The translations under genes were made by a program, and so were the position numbers. Positions 41,983 through 50,001 of a stretch of 64,000 nucleotides of DNA are shown here, piece after piece. The notes below the pieces were generated by a model. That model did no database searches. It worked only from the letters and a program-made list of their open reading frames with translations, and was not told where the DNA came from. The stretch's first letter is position 1. Each line of letters starts with the position of its first letter. Origin of the DNA: DASPLX01 sp035627375 (lineage in GTDB: Bacteria; Pseudomonadota; Gammaproteobacteria; Burkholderiales; Burkholderiaceae_D); NCBI GenBank assembly GCA_035627375.1, contig DASPLX010000043.1:124001-188000 (forward strand), written 5' to 3'.

Positions 41983-44094
41983 TCACGCGACCGTTTCGCG
42001 ACCCGTTTCCTCCCGGCCCAGGCGAGCGCGATACCAGGCTTCGAATTCGTTCGCCTGCATCGGCATCGACAGCAGATAGCCTTGCGCCTGGTCGCAGCCG
42101 CGGTCGCGCAGGTAGTCCATCGCCTGTTCCGATTCGATGCCTTCGCCCACTACCTGCAGCTTGAGATTGTGGCCGAGTCCGATGATGGTGCCCGCGATCA
42201 GCTGGTTCGATTCGCTTTGCTCGATGCGTTGAATGAACGACTGGTCGATCTTCAGCTTGTCCAGCGGCAGGTTGCTCAGCTGGCTCAAGCTCGAATAGCC
42301 GGTGCCGAAATCGTCGATGGCGATGCGCACGCCGAGCCTTTTCAGTTCCTTGAGCGTTTCGATCGCGTCCGGCAGGTTGTCCATGACCGTGGCCTCGGTG
42401 ATCTCGATCTGCAGGCAGGACGGCTCGATGCCGGCCGCGCGCACCGTTTCGCTTAGTTGCTTGACGAAGGCGCGCTCGTGAAACTGGGTCGGCGAGACGT
42501 TGATCGCGACGCTGATCGGCGGCAGGCCTGCGTCGCGCCAGCGCCGGCATTGGCGGCAGGCTTCCGCCGCGACCCAATCGCCGAGGCGGCCGATGAGTCC
42601 GGCGGATTCGGCGACCGGAATGAAATCTTCGGGATACATCCAGCTGCCGTCTTCTGTCCGCAGGCGCGCGAGCGCCTCGACGCCCGAGAGACGGCCGGTG
42701 CCGAGATCGACGATCGGCTGGTAGAACAGGGTGAAGCCGTTCTCTCCCAAAGCGTGTTTGAGCCGGACTTCGAGCCGCAGCCGATCGTGCGCGCTTTCGT
42801 CGAGCCCCGGCGTATAGAGCTGGAAGTTGTTGCGGCCGGCCTTCTTGGCCGCGTACATCGCCAGATCGGCGCAGCGGATCAGCGTTTCGAGATCGTCCGA
42901 GTGCGTCGGGAACAAGCTGATGCCGATCGAGGGCGAGACCGAGAGCGTCACCGAACCGACGTCGATCGGCTGACCGATCTGGTTGAGGATGTTCTGCGCC
43001 ACGGTCATCGGCCCATGGCTCGAGTCGATGCGCGGCAGCACGACGATGAATTCGTCGCCGCCCAGGCGGCTGACGACATCTTCCTTCCGGACGCAGAGCA
43101 GCAGGCGGCGCGCGACTTCCTGCAGCAGCTTGTCGCCGACGTCGTGTCCGTAAAGATCGTTGACCGCCTTGAAGCGGTCGAGGTCGATGAACAGGACGGC
43201 GCCGCCGGTGTAGTGGCGACCTGCCATCGCGAGCAGATGATTGCAGTATTCGAACAGCAGGGCGCGATTCGGCAAGCCGGTCAGACTGTCGTGCTGGGAC
43301 GCTTCACGGGCGCGCTTTTCCGACAGCTTGCGGTCGGTGATGTCGATCGACGAGCCGATCATGCGCACCGCTTCGCCGTTGAGGTCGAAGAATGTCTGCC
43401 CGGTCGCGCTGATCCAGCGCTCCTTGCGGTCACGCAGGCCGATGATCCGGTATTCGGCGTGATATCTGCCGCTGCCGCCGGGACGTACGGCGTCCTGCAA
43501 CAAAGCCTGTACGCGGGCACGGTCGTCGGGATGGATGCCGTTCAGGAAAAGATCGTAGGTGACGGCAGCGTCGCGCGGCAGGCCGAACAGGCGCTTGAGC
43601 GTCTCGGTCCAGATCACTTCTCCGGTCTTGGGGAAGTATTCGAACAACCCGATTCCCGTGACTTCGGTGGCGAGCCGGAGTTTTTCCGCGCTTTTCAGAA
43701 GCGCGGCCTCGACTTTCTTGCGCTCGGTGATGTCGGTGGCGAAGAATACCGCTCCTTGGATATTGCCGTCGAGTTTGACCGGTGAAGCGGTGCATGACGC
43801 AAAGAAGGTGGATCGATCCTTGCGGATTACGACCCAGATGAAATCGCGCGTCGTTTCGCCTCGCGTGGCGGCGCAATACGCCTGACATTGCTCCGCGGGG
43901 GCAGGCGTGCCGTCCGGGAAACGATGATGAATCGTTTCCCGGATGGTGCGCCCGAAAATCTCATGATCTTCAAAACCGAAAACGCGCCGCGCTTCGGGGT
44001 TTTGATAAGTAATGCGGCCGTGCGCGTCAGTCACGAAAATGGAATCGGCAGCCTGTTCCGCGATGCTGCGATAAATTGCCAAGTTGGTTTTCAT
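41983..44094 (-). CDS. PAS-PAS-GGDEF-EAL cyclic-di-GMP signalling protein
   Basis: A 703-residue cytoplasmic protein. Two PAS domains with PAC tails (FATDITERKKVEAAL and SSIDITDRKLSEKRA) occupy about residues 1-260. The GGDEF domain follows, with active site SRLGGDEFIVVL and an RKED inhibitory site at the right distance. Then comes the EAL domain with VEALARL, EITEATV, DDFGTGYSSLSQL, KIDQSF and EGIE. Both active sites are intact. The ATG at 44094 was chosen because the first PAS begins at once (MKTNLAIYRSIAEQAADSIF); the open frame further upstream is unlike protein. It resembles the 36.8-kb protein in plan but is not a close duplicate. Confidence 0.91.
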   Translation of the reverse strand: MKTNLAIYRSIAEQAADSIFVTDAHGRITYQNPEARRVFGFEDHEIFGRTIRETIHHRFPDGTPAPAEQCQAYCAATRGETTRDFIWVVIRKDRSTFFASCTASPVKLDGNIQGAVFFATDITERKKVEAALLKSAEKLRLATEVTGIGLFEYFPKTGEVIWTETLKRLFGLPRDAAVTYDLFLNGIHPDDRARVQALLQDAVRPGGSGRYHAEYRIIGLRDRKERWISATGQTFFDLNGEAVRMIGSSIDITDRKLSEKRAREASQHDSLTGLPNRALLFEYCNHLLAMAGRHYTGGAVLFIDLDRFKAVNDLYGHDVGDKLLQEVARRLLLCVRKEDVVSRLGGDEFIVVLPRIDSSHGPMTVAQNILNQIGQPIDVGSVTLSVSPSIGISLFPTHSDDLETLIRCADLAMYAAKKAGRNNFQLYTPGLDESAHDRLRLEVRLKHALGENGFTLFYQPIVDLGTGRLSGVEALARLRTEDGSWMYPEDFIPVAESAGLIGRLGDWVAAEACRQCRRWRDAGLPPISVAINVSPTQFHERAFVKQLSETVRAAGIEPSCLQIEITEATVMDNLPDAIETLKELKRLGVRIAIDDFGTGYSSLSQLSNLPLDKLKIDQSFIQRIEQSESNQLIAGTIIGLGHNLKLQVVGEGIESEQAMDYLRDRGCDQAQGYLLSMPMQANEFEAWYRARLGREETGRETVA

Positions 44095-44200
44095 ACCGCA
44101 TCCCGAATAGTCGGTTCGACTTGGCATGCGGGATTTTGTTCGGTCCCGTTTGCCTGCGGAACGAAAGCCGGGCGTGACTGCGGTCCTGCCCTGATATTTG

Positions 44201-44590
44201 TCAATTATCCTTTTTCCATCGAAATGCGTTTGCGAATCGCCATGCCTTCTTGTGAGCCTTGGCATGTATGAGATTGGTCACGCCGATCAGGTTGCTTGTG
44301 TAAGCGCGTTCCAGACGATCGATCATCTGCGAGAGTTCCGCCGAGCGGGGGCGATAGCGGTAAAGCCGTGCCTGCCCATAAATGCATTCCGCCATGCCGG
44401 CCGCTTGCAATTCGGAAAGCAGCGCTTGCGCCGCCTTTTCCGTCAAATAGAGACGTTGCGCCGCGTGTTTTGCATCCCAAGCCATGCGATGTTCTCGCCG
44501 AAGGAGCAGAATGGCCTCCAGATAGGGTACGGAGGGAATATTGAGCTGAATGAAACATGCGATATCGTCGGGGATGGGTTCCCGATCCAT
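44201..44590 (-). CDS. Uncharacterised winged-helix-like protein
   Basis: A 129-residue protein. Residues 10-75 look like a small winged-helix unit (PYLEAILLLRREHRMAWDAKHAAQRLYLTEKAAQALLSELQAAGM, written here across two helices and a turn), followed by a beta wing (ECIYGQARLYRYRP) and a basic C-terminus. I infer DNA binding from this shape, not from a recognised family. The gene is divergent from qseB; a QseB-type box lies 66 bp upstream of its start, so it may belong to the same regulon. No operon partner. Confidence 0.6.
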   Translation of the reverse strand: MDREPIPDDIACFIQLNIPSVPYLEAILLLRREHRMAWDAKHAAQRLYLTEKAAQALLSELQAAGMAECIYGQARLYRYRPRSAELSQMIDRLERAYTSNLIGVTNLIHAKAHKKAWRFANAFRWKKDN

Positions 44591-44655
44591 AATTTCCGGG
44601 CGCGAAAAATGTCGAATGCGCGTAGGATACGGCAGGTTGGGGCCAAAGGCCGGAA

Positions 44656-44672
44656 TTTAAGATTTGCTTAAG
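44656..44672. promoter_or_regulatory. QseB/PmrA-type box upstream of qseB
   Basis: TTTAAG-ATTTG-CTTAAG matches the two-half-site pattern (C/T)TTAA(G/T)-N5-(C/T)TTAA(G/T) bound by PmrA/QseB-type regulators. It is about 135 bp before the qseB start, with a possible -10 CAATAT at about 44685-44690. Autoregulation of qseBC is the likely meaning. A second copy with the same 5-bp spacing follows qseC. Confidence 0.7.
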
Positions 44673-44806
44673 TTTCGTTGGGCAATATTCCAACCTCGGT
44701 TTTCTGTCGGCTCGGTCCGGCGGCCGACTTGATCAGGAAGAAATATCTTGTTTCCTCGTCCGTTATCCGGCGCTGCGGCGCCCTTTCTTCCTGCATGCGG
44801 CGATCG

Positions 44807-45463
44807 ATGAAGATCCTGCTTGCCGAAGACGATCGCATGATCGGCGAAAACATCCAGATCGCCTTGGACGGCGAAGGCATCGCCGTGGATTGGGTGCGGG
44901 ACGGCATCGCCGCCGAGGCCGCGCTCCATGCGCAAACGTTCGACGCCGTACTGCTCGATCTCGGTCTGCCCCGTAAGGATGGCATCGACGTGTTGCGCTA
45001 TCTGCGCGCGGCCGGCAACCGAACGCCGGTGCTGGTGCTGACGGCGCGCGACACGGTGCCCGAGCGCGTGCTGGGTCTCAAGGCCGGTGCCGACGACTAT
45101 CTCGTCAAGCCCTTCGATCTCGAAGAATTGATGGCGCGGCTGCATGCCCTGGTACGGCGGGCGCGAGGCGGCGATATCGTTTACCGGAACGGCAATGTCA
45201 GCGTCAATCTCGAAACGCGCCAGGTCGTCATCGGCGGCCGGCAGGTCGTGCTGTCGTCGCGCGAATGGGCGGTGCTCGATGCGCTGCTGACGCGGCCCGG
45301 GGCGATCTTGTCGCGCGCGCAGCTCGAGGAACGGTTATACGGCTGGTCCGGCGAAGTGGAAAGCAATGCGATCGAGGTCTATATCCACGGCTTGCGCAAG
45401 AAACTCGGCCAGCAGTTCGTCGTCAACGTGCGAGGACTCGGCTACATGGTCGGAAAGGGCTGA
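44807..45463 (+). CDS. qseB: OmpR-family response regulator, QseB/PmrA type
   Basis: A 218-residue regulator. The receiver domain (residues 1-115) has the acidic pocket AEDDR, phospho-acceptor D51 (VLLDLGLP), T/S switch in LTARD, and K101 region (YLVKPFDL). The C-terminal winged helix contains SSREWAVLDALL, then RPGAILSRAQLEERLYGW and ESNAIEVYIHGLRKKLG, typical of QseB. The ATG at 44807 gives the standard MKILLAEDD start. The gene overlaps the sensor kinase gene by one base. Matching operator boxes lie both upstream of this gene and downstream of the kinase. Confidence 0.93.
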   Translation: MKILLAEDDRMIGENIQIALDGEGIAVDWVRDGIAAEAALHAQTFDAVLLDLGLPRKDGIDVLRYLRAAGNRTPVLVLTARDTVPERVLGLKAGADDYLVKPFDLEELMARLHALVRRARGGDIVYRNGNVSVNLETRQVVIGGRQVVLSSREWAVLDALLTRPGAILSRAQLEERLYGWSGEVESNAIEVYIHGLRKKLGQQFVVNVRGLGYMVGKG

Positions 45464-46779
45464 TGGGATCGCTGCGTATCCGCCTGCTGCTCTTGCTCGG
45501 CGCGGCGATCCTGCTGGCGACGATCGTGCAGTTCGCGGCCACTTTCCGCGCTTCGATGCAGCGCGCCGATACGCTGTTCGATTTTCACATGCGTCAGATG
45601 GCGCTTGCCCTGCAGGACAGCACCTTCGAGCAGATCGAGTGGCACGCGCCGGGCGCGGAACAGAATCCGTTTTTCGAATTCATCGTCCAGGTGTGGAATG
45701 CCGACGGCATCCGTATCTATCAAACCAGCAGCTATCGCACGCTGCCGCCGCGCGCGCCGCTCGGCTACGCGGTGGTCAAGGCAGGAAACAGCGACTGGCG
45801 CACCTACGCCGTCGCCAGCCGCGGCCGCGTAATCCAGATCGCGCAGCGCCTCGACAGCCGGCGCCAGCGTGCCATCACGATCGCCTTCGAATCGGTGTGG
45901 CCGCTGCTGCCGGTGTCGCTGCTCCTGCTCGGCGCGGCATGGTGGGTCGTCACCAGCGCGCTGTCGCCGCTCAACCGCGTCGGCCGCGAATTGTCGGCAC
46001 GCAACGCCGACTCGCTCGCGCCGGTGAGCGATACCGGCGTGCCGCGCGAGGTGCGCGGTCTCATCGGCGAGCTCAATTCGCTGCTCGGACGCCTGGCGTT
46101 CGCGATCGAAGCGCAGCAGCGCTTCGTCGCCGATGCGGCGCATGAACTGCGGTCGCCGCTGACCGCGCTCAAGCTCCAGGTGCAGACGCTGATCCGAGCC
46201 CGCGGCGACGAAGCCCGGAAGCAAGCGGTGCAGCGCCTGGCCGACGGCGTCGAACGCGCCGCCCGCCTGGTCGAGCAATTGCTCGTGCTGGCGCGCCAGG
46301 GATCGCGCACCGACTTGTCCGAACCCGCCGGCGCATCGCTTGCCGATGCCGTCCGGCAAGCCGCCGCCGACACGATGGTGCTGGCCAATGCGCGCGGAAT
46401 CGAGCTGGAATGCCGCGGCTTCGCGGACGTTCGCATCGCCGGCAATGCCGGCGATCTGCACATGCTTGCACGCAACCTGCTCGACAATGCCGTGCGCTAT
46501 ACGCCCGTCGGCGGAAAAGTGTTGATCGACCTCGCCGATCTGCCGGATGCGGCGGTGCTGACGATCGAGGATTCCGGCCCGGGAATCCCGGCCGACAGCC
46601 GCGACCGCGTATTCGACAGGTTCTACCGCGTGCCGGGCACCGATATGGACGGCAGCGGCTTGGGGTTGGCCATCGTGAAGGCCATCGCCGAACGGCATGG
46701 CGCCGCCATTTCCTTCGGCGAGTCTTCGATCGGCGGCTTGATGGTCAGCGTATCCTTTCCCCATGCTCGGCCGGATTGA
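45463..46779 (+). CDS. qseC: QseC-like sensor histidine kinase
   Basis: A 438-residue membrane kinase. Helices at about residues 6-28 and 145-167 bracket a periplasmic sensor of about 115 residues. A short linker (about 168-212) leads to the dimerisation domain with phospho-acceptor H227 (DAAHELRSPLTALK), then an ATPase domain with N box NLLDNAVRYTP, G1 EDSGPGIP and G2 GSGLGLAIVKAI. It is translationally coupled to qseB (stop/start overlap). The signal is unknown; QseC homologues respond to iron, catecholamines or pmrB-like cues, depending on species. Confidence 0.91.
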   Translation: MGSLRIRLLLLLGAAILLATIVQFAATFRASMQRADTLFDFHMRQMALALQDSTFEQIEWHAPGAEQNPFFEFIVQVWNADGIRIYQTSSYRTLPPRAPLGYAVVKAGNSDWRTYAVASRGRVIQIAQRLDSRRQRAITIAFESVWPLLPVSLLLLGAAWWVVTSALSPLNRVGRELSARNADSLAPVSDTGVPREVRGLIGELNSLLGRLAFAIEAQQRFVADAAHELRSPLTALKLQVQTLIRARGDEARKQAVQRLADGVERAARLVEQLLVLARQGSRTDLSEPAGASLADAVRQAAADTMVLANARGIELECRGFADVRIAGNAGDLHMLARNLLDNAVRYTPVGGKVLIDLADLPDAAVLTIEDSGPGIPADSRDRVFDRFYRVPGTDMDGSGLGLAIVKAIAERHGAAISFGESSIGGLMVSVSFPHARPD

Positions 46780-46795
46780 GGCTTCATAAGACCGG

Positions 46796-46812
46796 TTTAA
46801 GGTTGGCTTAAG
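46796..46812. promoter_or_regulatory. Second QseB/PmrA-type box, immediately after qseC
   Basis: TTTAAG-GTTGG-CTTAAG has the same half-sites and 5-bp spacing as the box before qseB. It begins 17 bases after the qseC stop. Downstream, the sequence GGGCAcc at the same distance resembles the GGGCAat of the qseB promoter. The only thing it can drive on the plus strand is the structured segment ending at the terminator 46944-46977. Confidence 0.6.
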
Positions 46813-46839
46813 TGTTCTCGGGCACCATGTGGCAATCCC

Positions 46840-46977
46840 GAGCGATTTCGAATCCGGCGGGCGAAGCCGAACCGGCTTCCCGCCACCGAGGCACTAGAGT
46901 AGCGATCAGTGCAGAGTAAAGCGAGTACGATCCGCTTTTTAGAGCTCCCTTCCGCGCGGAAGGGAGCATTTTTTTTT
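46840..46977 (+). ncRNA. Candidate QseB-regulated small RNA
   Basis: The segment between the QseB box (46796-46812) and a perfect intrinsic terminator (ending about 46977) has no protein-like frame. It contains a strong internal stem: GGCGG...GAAGCC pairing with GGCTTC...CCGCC (about 46856-46884), with a GC bulge. A regulated promoter, a stable hairpin and a T-rich terminator about 135 bp apart are the layout of a trans-acting sRNA. The 5' end is a guess from the box position. It could instead be a processed 3' UTR of qseBC. Confidence 0.45.
46944..46977 (+). terminator. Intrinsic terminator
   Basis: GCTCCCTTCC (46944-46953) and GGAAGGGAGC (46958-46967) form a perfect 10-bp stem with a GCGC loop, followed by A and a run of nine T. 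This is the clearest Rho-independent terminator in the window. It would end qseBC read-through and the candidate small RNA. Confidence 0.88.
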
Positions 46978-47090
46978 CCCGTCACTCCACCGGAGTGATC
47001 CGCCGAGGGCGCGGAATATGCGGCCATCGGCAGCGCCCATGGCATGGTCGACATGGCGATTCGTCGCTTTCGGGAAGAATTCGAGTCGTT

Positions 47091-47675
47091 CTAGAAGACC
47101 CGGCAATTCGTCTCGATCCCGTCCAGCCTGAATGCCATGTCGTCACTGAAGCGATAGAGATATTCATCTTCGCCGTTTTTCTCGAATCCCATGCGCAGCG
47201 CCAACATGGCGACGCCCCGGCCGCGCGGCGCGATGAGGAGGGTGTCGCACAATTTCTCTTCCTTGGCGTACTGCTTGCACTTGGCAAAGAGGTTGGTGCC
47301 GATGCCGCGCCGTTGCCTGGCGTCGGCGACGACGCAGGCTAGTTCGCCCCGTCTCTCGTTGTCGACATCGCGAATGCTCAATTCGACGATCGCGATCAAT
47401 TTGCCGTTTTCGCGGGCCGTCAGCAGACGATACTTGTCGCCGGAGCCGGCGCAGAGATCCAGGTACTTGTTGATATCGCCTTCCTCTTGCTTGAGACAGG
47501 AGAAGCGCGAGTTCCAGGACGTTGTGCCGACGTCGTCGCGGAAAAACTGCACGAGTTCGGCCCTCAGGGCGGCCGACTCTTTCAGCGCGCCGCCGGTATG
47601 CCATTCGAACGCGGTCGGATTGATAGTCTGCGAGGAGCGAGGCGAAATCAGGCTGGGCGAGGTCGATAGAATCAT
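47091..47675 (-). CDS. GNAT-family N-acetyltransferase
   Basis: A 194-residue protein whose C-terminal 130 residues form a GNAT domain. The acetyl-CoA pyrophosphate loop is ARQRRGIGTNLF (R/Q-x-x-G-x-G/A pattern), preceded by the strands RLLTARENGKLIAIVELSI and GELACVVAD and followed by LRMGFEKNGEDEYLYRF. The ATG at 47675 begins MILSTSPSLISPRSS, a Ser-rich N-terminus of about 35 residues before the fold; the open frame above it overlaps the next gene and is noise. It is divergent from a probable type III effector gene 208 bp away. The acetyl acceptor is unknown, and the Ser-rich start could be a secretion signal. Confidence 0.75.
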   Translation of the reverse strand: MILSTSPSLISPRSSQTINPTAFEWHTGGALKESAALRAELVQFFRDDVGTTSWNSRFSCLKQEEGDINKYLDLCAGSGDKYRLLTARENGKLIAIVELSIRDVDNERRGELACVVADARQRRGIGTNLFAKCKQYAKEEKLCDTLLIAPRGRGVAMLALRMGFEKNGEDEYLYRFSDDMAFRLDGIETNCRVF

Positions 47676-47882
47676 TATCTTCCCGAACGATTCATGTGGT
47701 TCAAAGGCATGGCGGAGGAGCGCGACGGCCTGTCGCGCAAACGATGAGTGGCGATTGCCCGGGCATTCGTTCAATCCATCGACACAAAATTGAACGATGC
47801 GGGTCTGTTTGTCCACCAATGTGGAAGTCCGCGGCATGGACTTCCATTCTTTTTCCGACCATCCCATGTCAACGGAACCGAC

Positions 47883-48722
47883 ATGCTGACTTCGTCTACC
47901 ATTACCCCCAATACCATCGCCCGGTCTTCCACGCCCGATGAGACGGCGCAGGGCGATCGCGCATTGCACCGCATCCGATTGGTCGGCCGCCAATTGCTGA
48001 GCGCGGAAGAAAGGAACATCGACGCGCCTCTTCCTCTTATGAAGGTAACGCTCGAGGAATTGGAACAGGCCGTCATGGCCGAACCGGCCTTTCGGCAATA
48101 TCTGAACAGGCATGCCGGCACCGGCAAGGAATCCTTGGTCAAGCGGCAATGGCTGCTAGATCTGGCCGCCGCGGTGAATGGAAAGCTTTCCGGCATGCGG
48201 CCGGGCGAGCGTGGAATCGAGCTCACGTTCAGATTCCGCAAAGCATATAAGGACGTTCATCACATCGCGGCCGGGGCGCTCTGGCGCGACGAGGAGGGCG
48301 GGCTCAAGCTGGGATTGGCGCATCAGGAAAGCATTCCAATAGGAAACAGCGGGCGCTCTCAAGGTCTAGTTTTCGATACCTTCAGCACCGAACGCTATTT
48401 CCAGGACAAGCGTGCTCCCGTCCTGTCCTCGATGGAGCGGCATGGTCCGCCGGATGTCATGGTCCGGACTTGCGCCTATCCGCAGAACATCTCGGTGATG
48501 GCGAAGTGGTTGAACGATGAAGAAAACTGTCGCCATCCCTATGGTTTCGATGGGAAGAAGAACGAGCAGGGCTTTCATGAGCTGACCTGCTTTTCGATTA
48601 CCAGCGCGGTGCACAAAAGCCTGCGCGGCGAATTTTCCTATGTAGACACGAAGCCGACCCTGCCGGATGGCTTCAGGGACGTTATCGTCGACCTGTTCGG
48701 AAAGGAAAGCTATGAGAGGTAG
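47883..48722 (+). CDS. Candidate type III secretion effector (uncharacterised)
   Basis: A 279-residue soluble protein without a recognised domain. The first 25 residues (MLTSSTITPNTIARSSTPDE) are Ser/Thr-rich, lack hydrophobic stretches and look like a type III secretion signal. The rest is a compact, mixed-charge fold containing ELTFRFRKAYKDVHHIAAG, GNSGRSQGLVFDTFSTERYF and HELTCFSITSAVHKSL. A Cys and several His could be catalytic, but no family is apparent. A small acidic CesT-like protein is encoded 167 bp downstream on the same strand, the usual effector-chaperone arrangement. Effector status is inferred from N-terminus and neighbour; no secretion apparatus is in the window. Confidence 0.55.
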   Translation: MLTSSTITPNTIARSSTPDETAQGDRALHRIRLVGRQLLSAEERNIDAPLPLMKVTLEELEQAVMAEPAFRQYLNRHAGTGKESLVKRQWLLDLAAAVNGKLSGMRPGERGIELTFRFRKAYKDVHHIAAGALWRDEEGGLKLGLAHQESIPIGNSGRSQGLVFDTFSTERYFQDKRAPVLSSMERHGPPDVMVRTCAYPQNISVMAKWLNDEENCRHPYGFDGKKNEQGFHELTCFSITSAVHKSLRGEFSYVDTKPTLPDGFRDVIVDLFGKESYER

Positions 48723-48889
48723 AGGAAACTCAAACTAAGCAATGGCCAGGATGCCGACCTGGAAGCTCTTTCGGACCGAGAGCGCATACGCGGTTTCCTG
48801 TGCGCCGGCGCCCACTGGGGCGACGGCGAGCAGTGGGATGTCAGCCCGGTCGCCTTGCGTTCCAGGTTTTGAGCGCGGAGGAGGTAGAC

Positions 48890-49348
48890 ATGCACGATGG
48901 GAATCCGCAGCCTTCGCTCGTCTGCTGTCCGGACGCGCCGCCGGCGGAGGAGCGCTTCTGTCGGCTGTTCGCCGAAACGGCCGGAATTCTTGGCGTCCCG
49001 GTCGCGGCCGCCGCCCCTGTCACCAGGCAGTGGCTGTTGTCATTCGATGGTCAAGCCTTTTCGATCATCGTCAAGGAAGCGGCATCCGATGCCGGCGTCA
49101 TCATCGTGCAGGATTTCGGAATCGTCCCGGAAAACGATGCTTGCTCGGTGGGCATGCGGATGCACCACCTCAATTTCAATAACTGTCTTGGCGGACGGCG
49201 GCGGAGCTTCCCGTTGTTTTCCGTCGATCCGAATACGCAGTCCGCCGTACTGATGGAGTATCTCGAGCTGGAGGCGTTGAACGGCGTCTTGTTGTTATAT
49301 CGCATTCGAGAAATGGCGGCGTTCGCGCGCACCTTCGGGCAGACATGA
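48890..49348 (+). CDS. CesT/Tir-family type III chaperone-like protein
   Basis: A 152-residue acidic protein (16 Asp/Glu against 11 Lys/Arg). The order of elements follows class I type III chaperones: an N-terminal helix (ERFCRLFAETAGI), strands LLSFDGQAFSIIVKE and GVIIVQDFGIVPE, a central loop with LNFNNCLGG, strand FPLFSVDP, then QSAVLMEYLELEALNGVLLLYRIREM forming the last strand-helix. The start has a strong ribosome site GGAGGAGG (from 48877). It follows a candidate effector gene. Sequence conservation in this family is low, so the call rests on pattern, size, charge and context. Confidence 0.6.
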   Translation: MHDGNPQPSLVCCPDAPPAEERFCRLFAETAGILGVPVAAAAPVTRQWLLSFDGQAFSIIVKEAASDAGVIIVQDFGIVPENDACSVGMRMHHLNFNNCLGGRRRSFPLFSVDPNTQSAVLMEYLELEALNGVLLLYRIREMAAFARTFGQT

Positions 49349-49362
49349 AGAGGGCGGCTCGC

Positions 49363-50001
49363 TCATTCATGTAGCGCGTCCCGGAGCCGCGCCAGGCGCG
49401 TCGCGATCTCATGCACGGGCGCCACCAGATCGGCGCCTGCCCGGGCGATGGCGGCCTCGGGCATCATCTTCGCCGTCGCTTCGTCCGGCGACTGGACCCA
49501 GGCCAGTCCGCCGCAGGCCCGGATAGCGGCCAATCCCGCCGCGCCGTCGGCGCTGGCGCCGGTCAATACGATGCCCAGCAGGCTGTCGCGATAGGCGAAA
49601 GCCGCCGACTCGAACAGCACGTCGATCGACGGCCGCGAGTAATTGACCGGCGCGTCCCCGGACAGGGAGAGCGTCTTGTCCGGCTCGACCAGCAAGTGAT
49701 AATCGGGCGGCGCCAGGTAGATGCGGCCTGGTTCGATGCATTCCTTGTCTTCGGCTTCCTGGATCGGCAACACGCAATGGCTGGAAAACACGTGTTGCAG
49801 GGAAGTGCCGCCGGTCGGCGGCAAATGGACGACCACGACGATGGCGGCCTCGAATCCGGCGGGCAAGGCTCCGAGCAGCGTGCCGATGGCCGCGACCCCG
49901 CCGGCGGAAGCGCCGAGCACGACCGCGTCGATGCGCCGCGCGGCGGAGGCGGCGGAAACCGGCGATGGCGATGAAGGCTGGCGCATGTTCCGCTCTTTCA
50001 T
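49363..50001 (-). CDS. cheB: CheB-type protein-glutamate methylesterase domain, stand-alone
   Basis: A 212-residue methylesterase without the usual N-terminal receiver domain. The catalytic triad is Ser in LGASAGGV (about S33), His in VVVHLPPTGG (about H60) and Asp in LTGASADGAAGL. It overlaps the cheR stop/start by 4 bp and sits at the end of a hybrid-kinase operon with no chemoreceptor, cheA or cheW. Similar CheB-CheR-hybrid kinase sets occur in many soil proteobacteria and probably act on non-chemotaxis targets or on the kinase. Without a receiver, its activity cannot be controlled by its own phosphorylation. Confidence 0.9.
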   Translation of the reverse strand: MKERNMRQPSSPSPVSAASAARRIDAVVLGASAGGVAAIGTLLGALPAGFEAAIVVVVHLPPTGGTSLQHVFSSHCVLPIQEAEDKECIEPGRIYLAPPDYHLLVEPDKTLSLSGDAPVNYSRPSIDVLFESAAFAYRDSLLGIVLTGASADGAAGLAAIRACGGLAWVQSPDEATAKMMPEAAIARAGADLVAPVHEIATRLARLRDALHE

